This document shows positions 8,350 to 16,845 of a stretch of DNA of 64,000 bases, in pieces; within the stretch, counting starts at the first letter, position 1, and the number at the start of each line of letters is the position of its first letter. The stretch covers positions 62,001 to 126,000 of the forward strand of contig JAIUNU010000009.1 of the NCBI GenBank assembly GCA_020161365.1, given 5' to 3'. The translations under genes and the position numbers were made by a program. The DNA comes from Pseudomonadota bacterium (GTDB taxonomy: Bacteria; Pseudomonadota; Alphaproteobacteria; Caulobacterales; Caulobacteraceae). The notes below the pieces were generated by a model. That model had not been told where the DNA came from. It saw only the letters and a list, made by a program, of their open reading frames with translations, and did no database searches.

Positions 8350-9707
8350 ACCGCCTTCGCGTGCCGGTTGACCGTCACGGGGAGCCGCTCGTCGAACGCG
8401 GCGGCGACCACGCGCATCAAGCGGCGAGCGCTCTCCGGGATCGTCACGACGGTGCCGTCCCGCGTGCAGAGGCCCGCAACCTCCAAGGCCTCCGTGCTCG
8501 CCAGGCAGTCGACCAAGTGATCGGTCGGGAAGCCGTGCGCGACGCAGACCGCTTCGACATCGACGGACATGTCGCACATCAACCGCTCGATCACGGCCGC
8601 GCGGAGCCTGTCCTCGTCGCTCAGCGCCAGGGCGCGCCCAAGCGGCAGCTCACCGCGTGCGATCTTGCCGGCCCACTGATCGGTGGGCGTCAAGTTCTGG
8701 ACGAAGCCTTCCCGGAATTGGCCGATCGAAGAGGGACCGATCGGCGCCAGAACCGGTGCCGGATCATCGGTGTAACCTTGGAAGTTGCGGCGCAGCCGTC
8801 CTTCGGCCGAGGCCCGGCTGAGCGCGTCATCCGGCAGCGCATAGTGATCGAGGCCGATCCTCACATAGCCGGCCTCGATGAGCGCGGCGTCCGCCGCATC
8901 CGCCTGGTTCCAGCGGCCGTCCAGATCGGCGAGGTCGGCTTCGCGGATCATGGTCTGGTGCTTCTTCATCCAGGGAACATGCGCGTAACCGAACACGGCG
9001 ACCCGGTCCGGAAGCAGTTCAACGGCCTTGCGCGTCGAGTCATAGACATTCTCGGGCGTCTGTCCGGGCAACCCGTACATCAGATCGAAGTTCAACCCGC
9101 CGATGCCGACCGCGCGTAGGCGCTGGACTGCGGCGGAGACCTGCTCGAACGGCTGGACGCGATTGACCATTGCCTGCACGGCCGGATCGAAGGTCTGCAC
9201 GCCAAGGCTGACCCGGGTTACGCCGGCCTCTCCGGCGGCGTCGACAAAGGCTTCCGACAGCATGCCCGGATCCAGCTCGGCGGCGATTTCCGCGCCGGGC
9301 CGGGGATGAAACGCCGCTTTCAGTTGGGCGACCAGCCGCTTGAAATCAGCGGGACTCAAGGCGTTGGGGCTTCCGCCACCGAAGTGCAGGTGCGCCAGAC
9401 CAGCATGTTCGCCTAGCCGGGCGGCGGCGATCTCGATCTCCCGCGCGAGCACATCCGCGTACGTGCCGACCCGTTCATAGGTATGGGCGATTGAGGTGTG
9501 GCAGCCGCAGTACCAGCAAAGTCTGCGACAGAAGGGCACGTGGACATAGACCGACAAGTGATCGTCCGGCCGGGTGTTCGCGAACCAGCCAGGGGCCTGC
9601 TCGACCTGATGGGCGTCGAACGCGACGGCCGTCGGATAGCTCGTGTAGCGCGGCAGATTTCGCTCGGCGTGCACGCGTTGAACGGGGGAGAGGCCGGTGG
9701 GGGTCAT
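8346..9707 (-). CDS. hemN: Oxygen-independent coproporphyrinogen III oxidase
   Basis: About 453 aa, radical SAM enzyme converting coproporphyrinogen III to protoporphyrinogen IX without oxygen, in heme synthesis. The N-terminal PRYTSYPTA motif and the iron-sulfur motif CRRLCWYCGC match HemN, as do LHFGGGSP and GGLNFDLMYGLPGQT. ATG 9707 places PRYTSYPTA at the usual distance from the start; a TTG start at 9740 would add 11 residues. It lies 53 bp downstream of a CRP/FNR-type gene that has a perfect FNR/FixK box in front, so the pair is probably induced when oxygen is low. Confidence 0.95.
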   Translation of the reverse strand: MTPTGLSPVQRVHAERNLPRYTSYPTAVAFDAHQVEQAPGWFANTRPDDHLSVYVHVPFCRRLCWYCGCHTSIAHTYERVGTYADVLAREIEIAAARLGEHAGLAHLHFGGGSPNALSPADFKRLVAQLKAAFHPRPGAEIAAELDPGMLSEAFVDAAGEAGVTRVSLGVQTFDPAVQAMVNRVQPFEQVSAAVQRLRAVGIGGLNFDLMYGLPGQTPENVYDSTRKAVELLPDRVAVFGYAHVPWMKKHQTMIREADLADLDGRWNQADAADAALIEAGYVRIGLDHYALPDDALSRASAEGRLRRNFQGYTDDPAPVLAPIGPSSIGQFREGFVQNLTPTDQWAGKIARGELPLGRALALSDEDRLRAAVIERLMCDMSVDVEAVCVAHGFPTDHLVDCLASTEALEVAGLCTRDGTVVTIPESARRLMRVVAAAFDERLPVTVNRHAKAV

Positions 9708-9760
9708 TAGCGGTCCAAGGGCTTGCAAAATGGCGGTCAAATGGAGGAGCGATCGGCGCG

Positions 9761-10528
9761 CTAGAGGGCGGCCATCGCCAAGCGCTTTCCGCGGCGGCGT
9801 TCGCGTTCGGCCTGGCTGAACCCTTCGCCGACATCACTGTCGATCATCGGATCGGGCCGCGCGAGCATCGCCAGCGCATCCGGCTGACGCAGGGTCACTG
9901 TCGCGCCGTCAATCTCAACCCCGTGCGGCGTGAGGCTGGCGAAGGCGCGCGAGAGGTTCTCGGGCGTCATGCCCAGAAGCGACGCCAGCACGCGCTTTCG
10001 GCACGGCAGCCGGATGATTGAGCCACCGTCCTGGCGTTCGTACTGGGCCAGCAGATAGCTGATCAGGCGTTCTCGCGCCGTGCGCAGCTTACAATTCTTC
10101 AGAGATCGCACGGCGCCGCTGAAGCAGCCGGCCAACTCCTCCGCGACAGCACGCCCCAAGGCCGCATTCTCGCCAAGCGCCTGCCTGAAGGCGTCACCGG
10201 GGACCATCAGAATGAGGCTCGCCTTGGTGGTTCGTGCGCTCATCAGACTTGGGCCATCGAGAACGATCGACGCCAAACCCAAGGTCGCGGTCGGCCACAG
10301 AAGCGCCAGCGTCGACTCTCGATCGCTTGAGCTGCCCTCCAGCTCGATCGCGCCGTCGAGAAGAACGAACAGGAAGTTGTCCGGCTGTCCCTGACTGGTC
10401 AGTTGCGAGCCGCGGGGGAACCGCTGCAGGAAAGCCCCGCGCATCAGTCGCGTGAAAACCTCGCTATCCAAGGCCCTGAACAGCGACAGGGCCCGAACGC
10501 GAACCAGATCGGTGTCTTCTAGGGACAT
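9761..10528 (-). CDS. CRP/FNR family regulator, degenerate effector cassette
   Basis: About 255 aa from ATG 10528, with AGGAGC 10 bases upstream. The frame is open to 10606 but that extension has no support. An N-terminal cNMP-like fold (FLFVLLDGAIELEG) and a C-terminal helix-turn-helix (KRVLASLLGMTPENLSRAFASL) are present. The cassette is GLASIVLDGPSLMSARTT, without the GE...RS residues, so classic cAMP binding is unlikely. There are no N-terminal FNR cysteines. It heads a unit with hemN and carries its own FNR/FixK box upstream. It resembles the auxiliary FNR-like regulators of alphaproteobacterial microaerobic regulons; heme or redox sensing is possible but unproven. Confidence 0.85.
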   Translation of the reverse strand: MSLEDTDLVRVRALSLFRALDSEVFTRLMRGAFLQRFPRGSQLTSQGQPDNFLFVLLDGAIELEGSSSDRESTLALLWPTATLGLASIVLDGPSLMSARTTKASLILMVPGDAFRQALGENAALGRAVAEELAGCFSGAVRSLKNCKLRTARERLISYLLAQYERQDGGSIIRLPCRKRVLASLLGMTPENLSRAFASLTPHGVEIDGATVTLRQPDALAMLARPDPMIDSDVGEGFSQAERERRRGKRLAMAAL

Positions 10529-10583
10529 GACAGAGCTCCTGAGCGTCACCCCCTCTTCTTGCGCCGCCGCGCCGGACCAGACC

Positions 10584-10597
10584 TTGATGCCGATCAA
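10584..10597. promoter_or_regulatory. Perfect FNR/FixK box upstream of crp-hemN unit
   Basis: TTGATGCCGATCAA matches the FNR/FixK consensus TTGATnnnnATCAA exactly. Its centre is 62.5 bp upstream of the regulator's ATG at 10528. A class II promoter (site centred at -41.5) would give a leader of about 20 bases. The match is seen directly; control by FixK or an FNR-like protein follows from family knowledge. Confidence 0.85.
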
Positions 10598-10635
10598 TAG
10601 GCGCACCGATGTTCGTCACGTCACGACGGGCGGGA

Positions 10636-10671
10636 CAAACAAAAACTCCCCGTCGGCGAACCGACGGGGAG
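10636..10671 (-). terminator. Rho-independent terminator of the ompW-like gene
   Basis: An 11-bp perfect stem (10646-10656 with 10661-10671) closes a four-base loop that reads TTCG on the minus strand. A run of five T and then GTTTG follows on that strand. It begins 37 bases after the stop of the OmpW-type gene. Confidence 0.9.
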
Positions 10672-10707
10672 CCAGAGAACAGGCGACCAAGGACGCCTGC
10701 CGGGGGG

Positions 10708-11352
10708 TTAGAATTGGCGCGACAGACCGATCGAGGCGACGACCGGGTCCAGGTCGACCTTGGCCTTCAGCGCGCCGCCGTTGATCTTGGCGTCGGTGCT
10801 GAAATAGACCTTTTTCACGTCGGCGTTCAGCAGCCAGCGGTTCTTCATCTTGACGTTGACGCCCGCCTGCAGGGCGTAGCCAACGCCGTCGTCCACCTTC
10901 ACGGTGAAGCCGTTCTTGTTCTTGTCGCTGTAGAACAGCATGTAGTTCAGGCCCGCGCCGAAGTAGGGGCTGACCTGCGAAGCCGGCAGCGGGTGGTACT
11001 GCAGCGTCACGACGGGCGGCAGAACCCAGGTCTTGTGGACCAGCACGTCGGTGCCCGGGCCTTGAGCGCGGATGTTATGCTCCGTGGTGCCCAGGATCGC
11101 TTCGACAGCGACCTTGTCAGTCAGGAAGTAGGTGAAACCCAAGGTCGGCTTGATGTCGTTGCCAACATGCGCCTTGAGGCCCGAATTGGCGCCGGCGGCG
11201 GTCAGGATCGCCGCATCCTTGGCGGGCGCGACTTGCGTCAGCCGCGCGTGAACGATCAGGTCGCCCTTGGCGTTCGGCGTGAAGTCCTGAGCCTGGGCGG
11301 CGCTGATACCAAGCGCGCCAAAGGCCACGAGCGAAAGAGCCAACTTCTTCAT
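10708..11352 (-). CDS. OmpW family outer membrane protein
   Basis: 214 aa with a signal peptide (residues 1-21, ending AQA), forming an eight-stranded outer membrane barrel. Family hallmarks are PTLGFTYFLTDKVAVE, the PPVVTLQYHPLP segment, PYFGAGLNYMLFY and a C-terminal Phe (GLSRQF) typical of barrel proteins. OmpW proteins carry small hydrophobic molecules, and in several bacteria they are induced under low oxygen. That fits its place between hemN and the cbb3 operon and the FNR-like site upstream. It ends in a strong terminator. Confidence 0.93.
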   Translation of the reverse strand: MKKLALSLVAFGALGISAAQAQDFTPNAKGDLIVHARLTQVAPAKDAAILTAAGANSGLKAHVGNDIKPTLGFTYFLTDKVAVEAILGTTEHNIRAQGPGTDVLVHKTWVLPPVVTLQYHPLPASQVSPYFGAGLNYMLFYSDKNKNGFTVKVDDGVGYALQAGVNVKMKNRWLLNADVKKVYFSTDAKINGGALKAKVDLDPVVASIGLSRQF

Positions 11353-11427
11353 TGTCTATCCCCAGTTCCCGCGACGTCTTTGTTCCTTGTCGCGAGGGGA
11401 ATTTGGACGACTTGGATGGCCTGGTAT

Positions 11428-11441
11428 TTGACCTGCATCAG
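11428..11441. promoter_or_regulatory. Imperfect FNR/FixK box upstream of ompW-like gene
   Basis: TTGACCTGCATCAG differs from TTGATnnnnATCAA at one base in each arm. It is centred 82.5 bp upstream of the OmpW-type start at 11352 and lies just downstream of ccoS, on the operon's minus strand. Its position is plausible but weaker than the two perfect boxes. Confidence 0.45.
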
Positions 11442-11483
11442 CCAAATGAGATCTACACTCGAAGTTGGATCCTTAAGTATTGC

Positions 11484-11651
11484 TCACTCCGCGCCGGACG
11501 GCGGCTTGTCATCGAGGTGGTCGTACAGGATCCGTTCCGCGTCGCCTTTGGGATCGTCGTACTGTCCCGAGCGCATTGTCCAGAAGAACGCCAGGAGACC
11601 CAGAGCGCCGAGGCCAATCGACGCCGGAGCGAGAAAAAGCACGATGTTCAT
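11484..11651 (-). CDS. ccoS: cbb3 oxidase maturation protein CcoS/FixS
   Basis: A 55-residue protein. It begins MNIVLFLAPASI, with one TM helix in the first 25 residues. The CcoS signature FFWTMRSGQYDDPKGDAERIL follows, then an acidic tail. CcoS is needed for heme and copper insertion into cbb3 oxidase. Its ATG overlaps the stop of the CcoI ATPase gene by 4 bases (ATGA), so it is the last gene of the eight-gene operon. Confidence 0.93.
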   Translation of the reverse strand: MNIVLFLAPASIGLGALGLLAFFWTMRSGQYDDPKGDAERILYDHLDDKPPSGAE

Positions 11652-13822
11652 CGACGGAACCTCCCGACGCTGGGACGCGCCGCATTCAGCAAGACCACGA
11701 TCGAAGACCCCGACATCGCAAGCGCCGCGACAAACGGATTGACGAGGCCAAACATGGCGGCGGGGGTGGCCACCACATTGTAGAGCGCCGAAAAGCCGAA
11801 GTTCTCCAGCGCCCGCCGCCGCGCGTCGCGCGCCGTCTCGAGCGACTCGATCACCGCGCCCAGGCCTTCACCCGTAAACACTAGATCCGCGGCGTTCTGG
11901 GCGGCGTCGACCGCCGCACCCGGCGCCATCGAGGCGTGCGCCTTGGCGAGGGCGGCGGCGTCGTTCAGGCCGTCACCGACCATGAGCACCTTGCGCCCGC
12001 GCGCCTTGAGCTCGTCGACGATCGCAGCCTTCTCGACAGGCGTGAGGCCTGAACGCCAGGCCGCAACGCCGACGGCGCGCGCAACCTCGCGGACTGGTCC
12101 TTCGACATCTCCGGACAGAATTTCGACCGAAAGACCAAGCGCAACGAGCTTGCCGATCGTGTCGCCAGCGTCGCGCCTCGGAAGGTCCTCGAACGCGAAG
12201 CGGATTTTCACGTCGCCTTCGAAGCCGAACCACAGTTCGGTCTCGCGAACGCCGGCCTCCTTGACGCCGACGAAGCTCGCCCGACCTAGCCGTGCGCGAC
12301 GACCGTCGATGACCCCCTCGACGCCTTGGCCGGCCGTCTCGACGCAATCCTGGGCGACGGGGCCGGCGCCCGCTTCGGCGGCGAGCGCGCGCGCCAGGGG
12401 GTGTCGCGAAGCGCGCGCGAGCGGCGCGGCGATTGCGACGAGGTGTGCGGGCGCGTCGATCAGCGCCGGACGTCCCTCGGTGAGCACGCCCGTCTTGTCG
12501 AACACCACATGGTCAACCTCGGCCAGACGCTCCAGCGCCGCGCCCGATTTCACGAGAACCCCTTTGCGGAACAGCCGACTGCTGGCGGCGATCTGCACGG
12601 CCGGAACAGCCAGGCCCAATGCGCAAGGACAGGTCACGATCAGGACGGCCGCCGCGCGCAGAAGCGCCTCGCGCGGACCCAGCCCCAGCGCCCAACCACC
12701 AACGAACGTCAGGGCCGCAGCAGTATGCACGATCGGCACGTAGAGCGCCGCAGCCTTATCGGCGAGCCGGACATAGGTTGAACGCGCTTGGGCGCCGGCC
12801 TCCATCAGCCGCGCGATGGCGGCCAGCGTCGAGTCCTCGGTGCGGGCGGTGGCCTTCATGACGAGACGGCCGGACAGATTGAGCGCCCCCGCGTGGAGGC
12901 GTGCGCCCGCTGCGACAGGGACCAGGGCGGTCTCGCCGGTTATGAGCGCGTTGTCGAGCTCGGACGCGCCCTCCTCCACCAGGCCGTCGACCGGAATCCG
13001 TTCGCCCGGAGCCACGGCGAGAAGATCGCCGACACGGATTTCCGCGACCGGTATCCCCTGCTCTGCGCCATCGAGGAGCCGCATGGCGACAGGCGTCTGC
13101 AGAGCCAGAAGGTCTCGAGCGGCAGAGCGCGCGCCCGCCCTTAGGCGATGGTCCAGATAGCGACCGATCAACAACAGAAACAGCAGCGTCACCGCCGCGT
13201 CGAAATAGGCGTGTTTCCCGCCGAGCAGGGTTTCGGAGAAGCTGACGATCAGGGTCAGAATGACGCCGATCGAGATCGGCACGTCCATGTTGGCCTTGCC
13301 GCGTTTCAGCGAAGCCCAGGCGGAACGGAAGAACGGTCGGCCAGCGAACAGCGCGCACGGCGTGGCGACGATCGCCGCCATCCAGTACATCACCGTCAGG
13401 GTCGCGGGGGTCAGTTCCTGGCCGAACAAGCCAGCCCAAGCCGGCACGGTGAACATCATCACGTTACCCGCGCCGAAGCCCGCGACGCCGAGCGCCACGG
13501 CCAGCTCCTTGCCCTCACGATCCTGAGCGGCGTCGGCCTCCGCCGGATCGAACAAGCAGGCCCGGTATCCGAGGTCCTCGACAGTCTCGAGCACCTGCCC
13601 CGGATCAGCGGTCTTGCCTGCCAACTCCACGGCGAGCTTGCCGGTGGTGAGATTAAGCCGAGCCGCCTCCACCCCGGGCAGAGCCCGAACAGCCTTCTCG
13701 ATCTTGCTGATGCAGCCCGCGCAACGCGCGCCGCGAACGAGGAGTTCAAGTCGCCCCCGCCCCGTATCGTCGCGGCGGACAAAGGCCTCCAGATCGCGAT
13801 GCAGCGCAAGACCGTGGCTCAT
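11648..13822 (-). CDS. ccoI: Copper-translocating P1B-type ATPase CcoI/FixI
   Basis: 724 aa inner-membrane pump that supplies copper for cbb3 oxidase assembly. It has an N-terminal heavy-metal-associated domain with CAGC (about residue 35), several TM helices, the metal-channel CPC motif (TCPCALGLAVP) and the hinge MVGDGLNDAAAL. The phosphorylation motif reads DKTGVLT rather than DKTGTLT, a Thr-to-Val change; the phosphorylated Asp is intact. Start and stop overlap the fixH and ccoS genes by 4 bases each. It belongs to the respiratory (CopA2-like) branch by context. Confidence 0.95.
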   Translation of the reverse strand: MSHGLALHRDLEAFVRRDDTGRGRLELLVRGARCAGCISKIEKAVRALPGVEAARLNLTTGKLAVELAGKTADPGQVLETVEDLGYRACLFDPAEADAAQDREGKELAVALGVAGFGAGNVMMFTVPAWAGLFGQELTPATLTVMYWMAAIVATPCALFAGRPFFRSAWASLKRGKANMDVPISIGVILTLIVSFSETLLGGKHAYFDAAVTLLFLLLIGRYLDHRLRAGARSAARDLLALQTPVAMRLLDGAEQGIPVAEIRVGDLLAVAPGERIPVDGLVEEGASELDNALITGETALVPVAAGARLHAGALNLSGRLVMKATARTEDSTLAAIARLMEAGAQARSTYVRLADKAAALYVPIVHTAAALTFVGGWALGLGPREALLRAAAVLIVTCPCALGLAVPAVQIAASSRLFRKGVLVKSGAALERLAEVDHVVFDKTGVLTEGRPALIDAPAHLVAIAAPLARASRHPLARALAAEAGAGPVAQDCVETAGQGVEGVIDGRRARLGRASFVGVKEAGVRETELWFGFEGDVKIRFAFEDLPRRDAGDTIGKLVALGLSVEILSGDVEGPVREVARAVGVAAWRSGLTPVEKAAIVDELKARGRKVLMVGDGLNDAAALAKAHASMAPGAAVDAAQNAADLVFTGEGLGAVIESLETARDARRRALENFGFSALYNVVATPAAMFGLVNPFVAALAMSGSSIVVLLNAARPSVGRFRR

Positions 13823-14319
13823 CGCGACACCAGCCGGGCTTCCAGCTCGAAGCTGTTCTTGGAATCACGGGCGACCGCGCGAAGGTCCCAGGCCCCGTCC
13901 AGCTGGGCCAAGGCGGTATAACGGCCGTCACCCAGCGGCTTGAAGTTGAGAACTTGCTTACCCGTCTCGGTGGCAGGCCGTTCCAGCGTCCCGGTCAGGG
14001 ACAGCCGATCCAGCGGTTGGCCAGCGCGGTCGAGAACGCGGACAACCACCGCCTTGCCGGCCTCGGTCTCCACCGCCGCAGACCATCCCAGGCTCGCCTC
14101 TCGCTGTCGCTGAGCCAGCGTCTGGTTGAAGGCCAGCCCGGCCTCATAGGGGTTGGAGGCGACCTGGCCGGAGAAGGTGCGATAGGCCAGCACCATGAAC
14201 ACCACGTCGACCGCGATGACCAAGGCGAAGAAGGCGACGACACCGATCAGGACGTGCCAGCCGGTGATCTGGCCTTTGCGCGAGGCCGGGTTGGGAACGG
14301 TTTGCGCGGCGACGGTCAT
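13819..14319 (-). CDS. fixH: cbb3 oxidase assembly protein FixH/CcoH
   Basis: 166 aa with one N-terminal TM helix (about residues 22-45: GWHVLIGVVAFFALVIAVDVVFMVLAY) and a periplasmic domain. It matches the FixH family, including YEAGLAFNQTLAQRQREASLGW. FixH/CcoH is an assembly factor that associates with the cbb3 complex. It overlaps the stop of fixG and the start of ccoI by 4 bases on each side, as expected for a translationally coupled operon. Confidence 0.93.
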   Translation of the reverse strand: MTVAAQTVPNPASRKGQITGWHVLIGVVAFFALVIAVDVVFMVLAYRTFSGQVASNPYEAGLAFNQTLAQRQREASLGWSAAVETEAGKAVVVRVLDRAGQPLDRLSLTGTLERPATETGKQVLNFKPLGDGRYTALAQLDGAWDLRAVARDSKNSFELEARLVSR

Positions 14320-15806
14320 TGCGGGTTCGCGGCTCCTGAAAGGAAGACGGTCTTGGATTCGGCGGTCACATCGCCGGACTTGGCGACGAAGCGGCCGGCA
14401 ACACTGGCGGGCAGGTCCGCACCAGCGGGCGCGGTGACGAAGACCCGAGCGGAAATCACCTGGTCGGCGGGGACCATAAGCGTGACCTTGTCGCCCGTCT
14501 GACCCGGCTGACTCAGGCGCGCGCCAGCCACGCCCTCGAAAGCCACGTCAAAGCGGCGCTCGGCGAAGGTGCGGTTGGTGATCTTCAGCGTATAGCCGTC
14601 GCGCACGGCGCCATCGTGCATCCGGACAAAGATCGGATTGCGATCACGGATGACGTGGAGATCCGCCTTGGGACGAGTGACCAGCGACCACAGCGTCAGC
14701 CCGCCGACGATGGTGAGGGCGACGGCGTAATAGATCGTCCGCGACCGGACTGGCTTATAGACGGCCTTCTGGCCACAGGTGCGGGCGGCGACTGCGGCGT
14801 CGGTGTCGTAGGCGATCAGTCCGGTAGGCCGACCCAGCTTGCCCAGGATATCGTCGCAGGCGTCGACGCATAGACCGCAGTTGATGCACTCCAGTTGCGA
14901 TCCGTCGCGAATATCGATGCCCATCGGGCACACCACGACGCACTGGCGACAATCGATGCAGTCGCCACGGCCTTCCCAGCTCTGCCCTTTCTTATGAGCG
15001 CCGCGCGGCTCGCCGCGCTCGCGCAGATAGGTCACTTGCAGCGAGTGCTGGTCCAGCATGGCGCCCTGGATCCGGGGCCAGGGACACATGTAAGTGCAAA
15101 CCTGTTCGCGCATCCATCCGGCGAAGATGTAGGTCGTAGCCGTCAGCAGCGCGCACGACACGTAGGCGGTCGCGGGCGCCTCCCCGGTCCAGAACGTGCG
15201 GATCAGGGTCGGCGCATCGTGGAAATAGAAGATCCAGGCGCCGCCGGTGCCGAAGGCGATGCCGAGCCAGACAAGGTGCTTGCCCGTCTTGCGCCAGAGC
15301 TTGTCGAAGGACCAAGGCGCGGCGTCCAGGCGCATCCGGGCGTTTCGGTCGCCCTCAAAGAGGCGCTCGACCACGATGTAGAGATCGGTCCAGACGGTCT
15401 GCGGACAGGCGTAGCCGCACCAGAGGCGCCCAAACAACGCCGTGGTCAGGAACAGCGCCAAGGCTGCGGCGATCAGCACCCCGGTGAAGAGGTAAACCTC
15501 CTGCGGCCAGAGCTGGATATCGAAGAAATAGAAGCGCCGGCCGGTGAAATCGACCAGCGCCGCTTGCTGGGGAAAGCCTTCCGGCCGCCCCCAGCGGATC
15601 CAGGGCGTGATGTAGTAGACGCCAAGCGTGGCGATCAGCAGCGCCCACTTCACCATCCGCCACTTGCCGTGGACAAGCTTCGGATAGATGGGCTGGCGAG
15701 GCTTGTAGAGGCCGCCCTTGGCGTCGCCCTTGCCCTTGGCCCGTTCGGCGGCCGAGACCGCCGAACGGTTGTCGGGCTTACGCGTATTGTCGATAAGCGT
15801 GGGCAT
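14316..15806 (-). CDS. ccoG: cbb3 oxidase accessory protein CcoG/FixG, ferredoxin-like
   Basis: About 496 aa polytopic membrane protein. It has several N-terminal TM helices, the WCGYACPQTVWTD motif, and two 4Fe-4S ferredoxin clusters (CIDCRQCVVVCP and CINCGLCVDACD). The C-terminus is an immunoglobulin-like domain. CcoG has been implicated in copper reduction during cbb3 assembly. The reading frame is open to 16031 but overlaps ccoP; ATG 15806, 5 bases after the ccoP stop, begins the expected MPTLIDNTRKPD sequence. Confidence 0.95.
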   Translation of the reverse strand: MPTLIDNTRKPDNRSAVSAAERAKGKGDAKGGLYKPRQPIYPKLVHGKWRMVKWALLIATLGVYYITPWIRWGRPEGFPQQAALVDFTGRRFYFFDIQLWPQEVYLFTGVLIAAALALFLTTALFGRLWCGYACPQTVWTDLYIVVERLFEGDRNARMRLDAAPWSFDKLWRKTGKHLVWLGIAFGTGGAWIFYFHDAPTLIRTFWTGEAPATAYVSCALLTATTYIFAGWMREQVCTYMCPWPRIQGAMLDQHSLQVTYLRERGEPRGAHKKGQSWEGRGDCIDCRQCVVVCPMGIDIRDGSQLECINCGLCVDACDDILGKLGRPTGLIAYDTDAAVAARTCGQKAVYKPVRSRTIYYAVALTIVGGLTLWSLVTRPKADLHVIRDRNPIFVRMHDGAVRDGYTLKITNRTFAERRFDVAFEGVAGARLSQPGQTGDKVTLMVPADQVISARVFVTAPAGADLPASVAGRFVAKSGDVTAESKTVFLSGAANPQ

Positions 15807-15811
15807 GGGCC

Positions 15812-16678
15812 CTACTGACCACCCGCGTTGCTGTGGATATAGACGCTGAGCGCCTTGATGGTTTCCGGGCTCAGACGCCCGCCCCAGGTGGGCATGACCC
15901 CGCCGTTGCCGGCGTAGATCTGACCCCGGATGGAGGCGCGATCGGACCCGAAGAGCCAGTCGGCGTCGGTCAGGTTGGGCGCGCCGAGCTGCTGGTTGCC
16001 CAGGCCCTGCGGACCGTGGCAGGCCGAACATTGCGCCTCGAAGAGGGGCGCGGCCCGAGCGACCGCCGCCGCGTCGGCGGGACGATGCGACAGGTTCACC
16101 ACGTACTCGGTGAGGTCGTCGATCTGCTTGGGCTGAAGCATCTCATCGCGACCGAAGGCCGGCATCTGGGACATGCGAGCCCCCTCCGCGCCGGTGCGGA
16201 CACCGTGGGTGATGGTGTACTGGATGTCCTCCAGCTTGCCGCCCCACAGCCACACGTCGTCGCGAAGGTTGGCGTAGCCCTTGGAGCCCGTGCCGCCGAT
16301 CCCGTGGCAGGTGGCGCAGTTGTCGCCGAAGACCGACTGGCCAACCTGCTGGGCGTAGGCCAGGAGCTTGGGGTCCTTTTCGATCTGCTCAAGGCTGGCG
16401 GTGCGCAGCATGGCCGCGCCCTCGCCCCGTTGCTTGTCCAGCGCCTTCAGCTCTTGCCCCACCTCGGCCCGGTCGGACTTGTTGAGCAGGCCCTTGGTGT
16501 AGCCGTGCAGGCCCGGCCAGGCCGGCATCAGCACCCAGTAGCCGATCGAGAAGGCGATGGTCGCGTACCAGATCCACAGCCACCAGCGGGGCAGCGGGTT
16601 GTCGAGTTCGCGAATGCCGTCCCACTCGTGGCCGGTGGTTTCGACGCCGGTGGCGTCATCGATCTTACGGTCGGCCAT
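15812..16678 (-). CDS. ccoP: cbb3 cytochrome c oxidase subunit III, diheme cytochrome c
   Basis: 288 aa. An N-terminal TM region (WWLWIWYATIAFSIGYWVLMPAWPG) is followed by two cytochrome c domains with heme motifs CATCH (about residue 119) and CSACH (about 207). CcoP brings electrons to the oxidase core from soluble or membrane cytochromes. Its ATG shares one base with the ccoQ stop (TGATG), showing tight coupling. Confidence 0.97.
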   Translation of the reverse strand: MADRKIDDATGVETTGHEWDGIRELDNPLPRWWLWIWYATIAFSIGYWVLMPAWPGLHGYTKGLLNKSDRAEVGQELKALDKQRGEGAAMLRTASLEQIEKDPKLLAYAQQVGQSVFGDNCATCHGIGGTGSKGYANLRDDVWLWGGKLEDIQYTITHGVRTGAEGARMSQMPAFGRDEMLQPKQIDDLTEYVVNLSHRPADAAAVARAAPLFEAQCSACHGPQGLGNQQLGAPNLTDADWLFGSDRASIRGQIYAGNGGVMPTWGGRLSPETIKALSVYIHSNAGGQ

Positions 16679-16845
16679 CAGGGTTGCTCCCCGTCGTCCA
16701 GCGGCATGCGCGCGGCGTGTTGGAATTCGGCCTTTTTGGAGGGCCGGAGGGCGTAGGCGACGCCCGCGAGGAAGATCAGTCCGAAGTAGATCAGACCGGC
16801 CTGCTGCGCGAAGCGCGCCACGGTTTCATAGGAGAGACCGCTCAT
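16678..16845 (-). CDS. ccoQ: cbb3 oxidase subunit IV CcoQ/FixQ
   Basis: A 55-residue protein starting [15 protein letters not shown]. It has one TM helix (about residues 17-32, [16 protein letters not shown]) followed by RPSKKAEF, the typical CcoQ pattern. CcoQ helps stabilise the cbb3 complex. The start overlaps the ccoO stop by 4 bases (ATGA) and the stop shares a base with the ccoP start. Confidence 0.93.
   Translation of the reverse strand: MSGLSYETVARFAQQAGLIYFGLIFLAGVAYALRPSKKAEFQHAARMPLDDGEQP

Noticed and set aside
14316..16031. Longer start for ccoG reaching into ccoP
   Set aside because: The extension overlaps over 200 bases of ccoP and is not like CcoG; ATG 15806 fits the operon.
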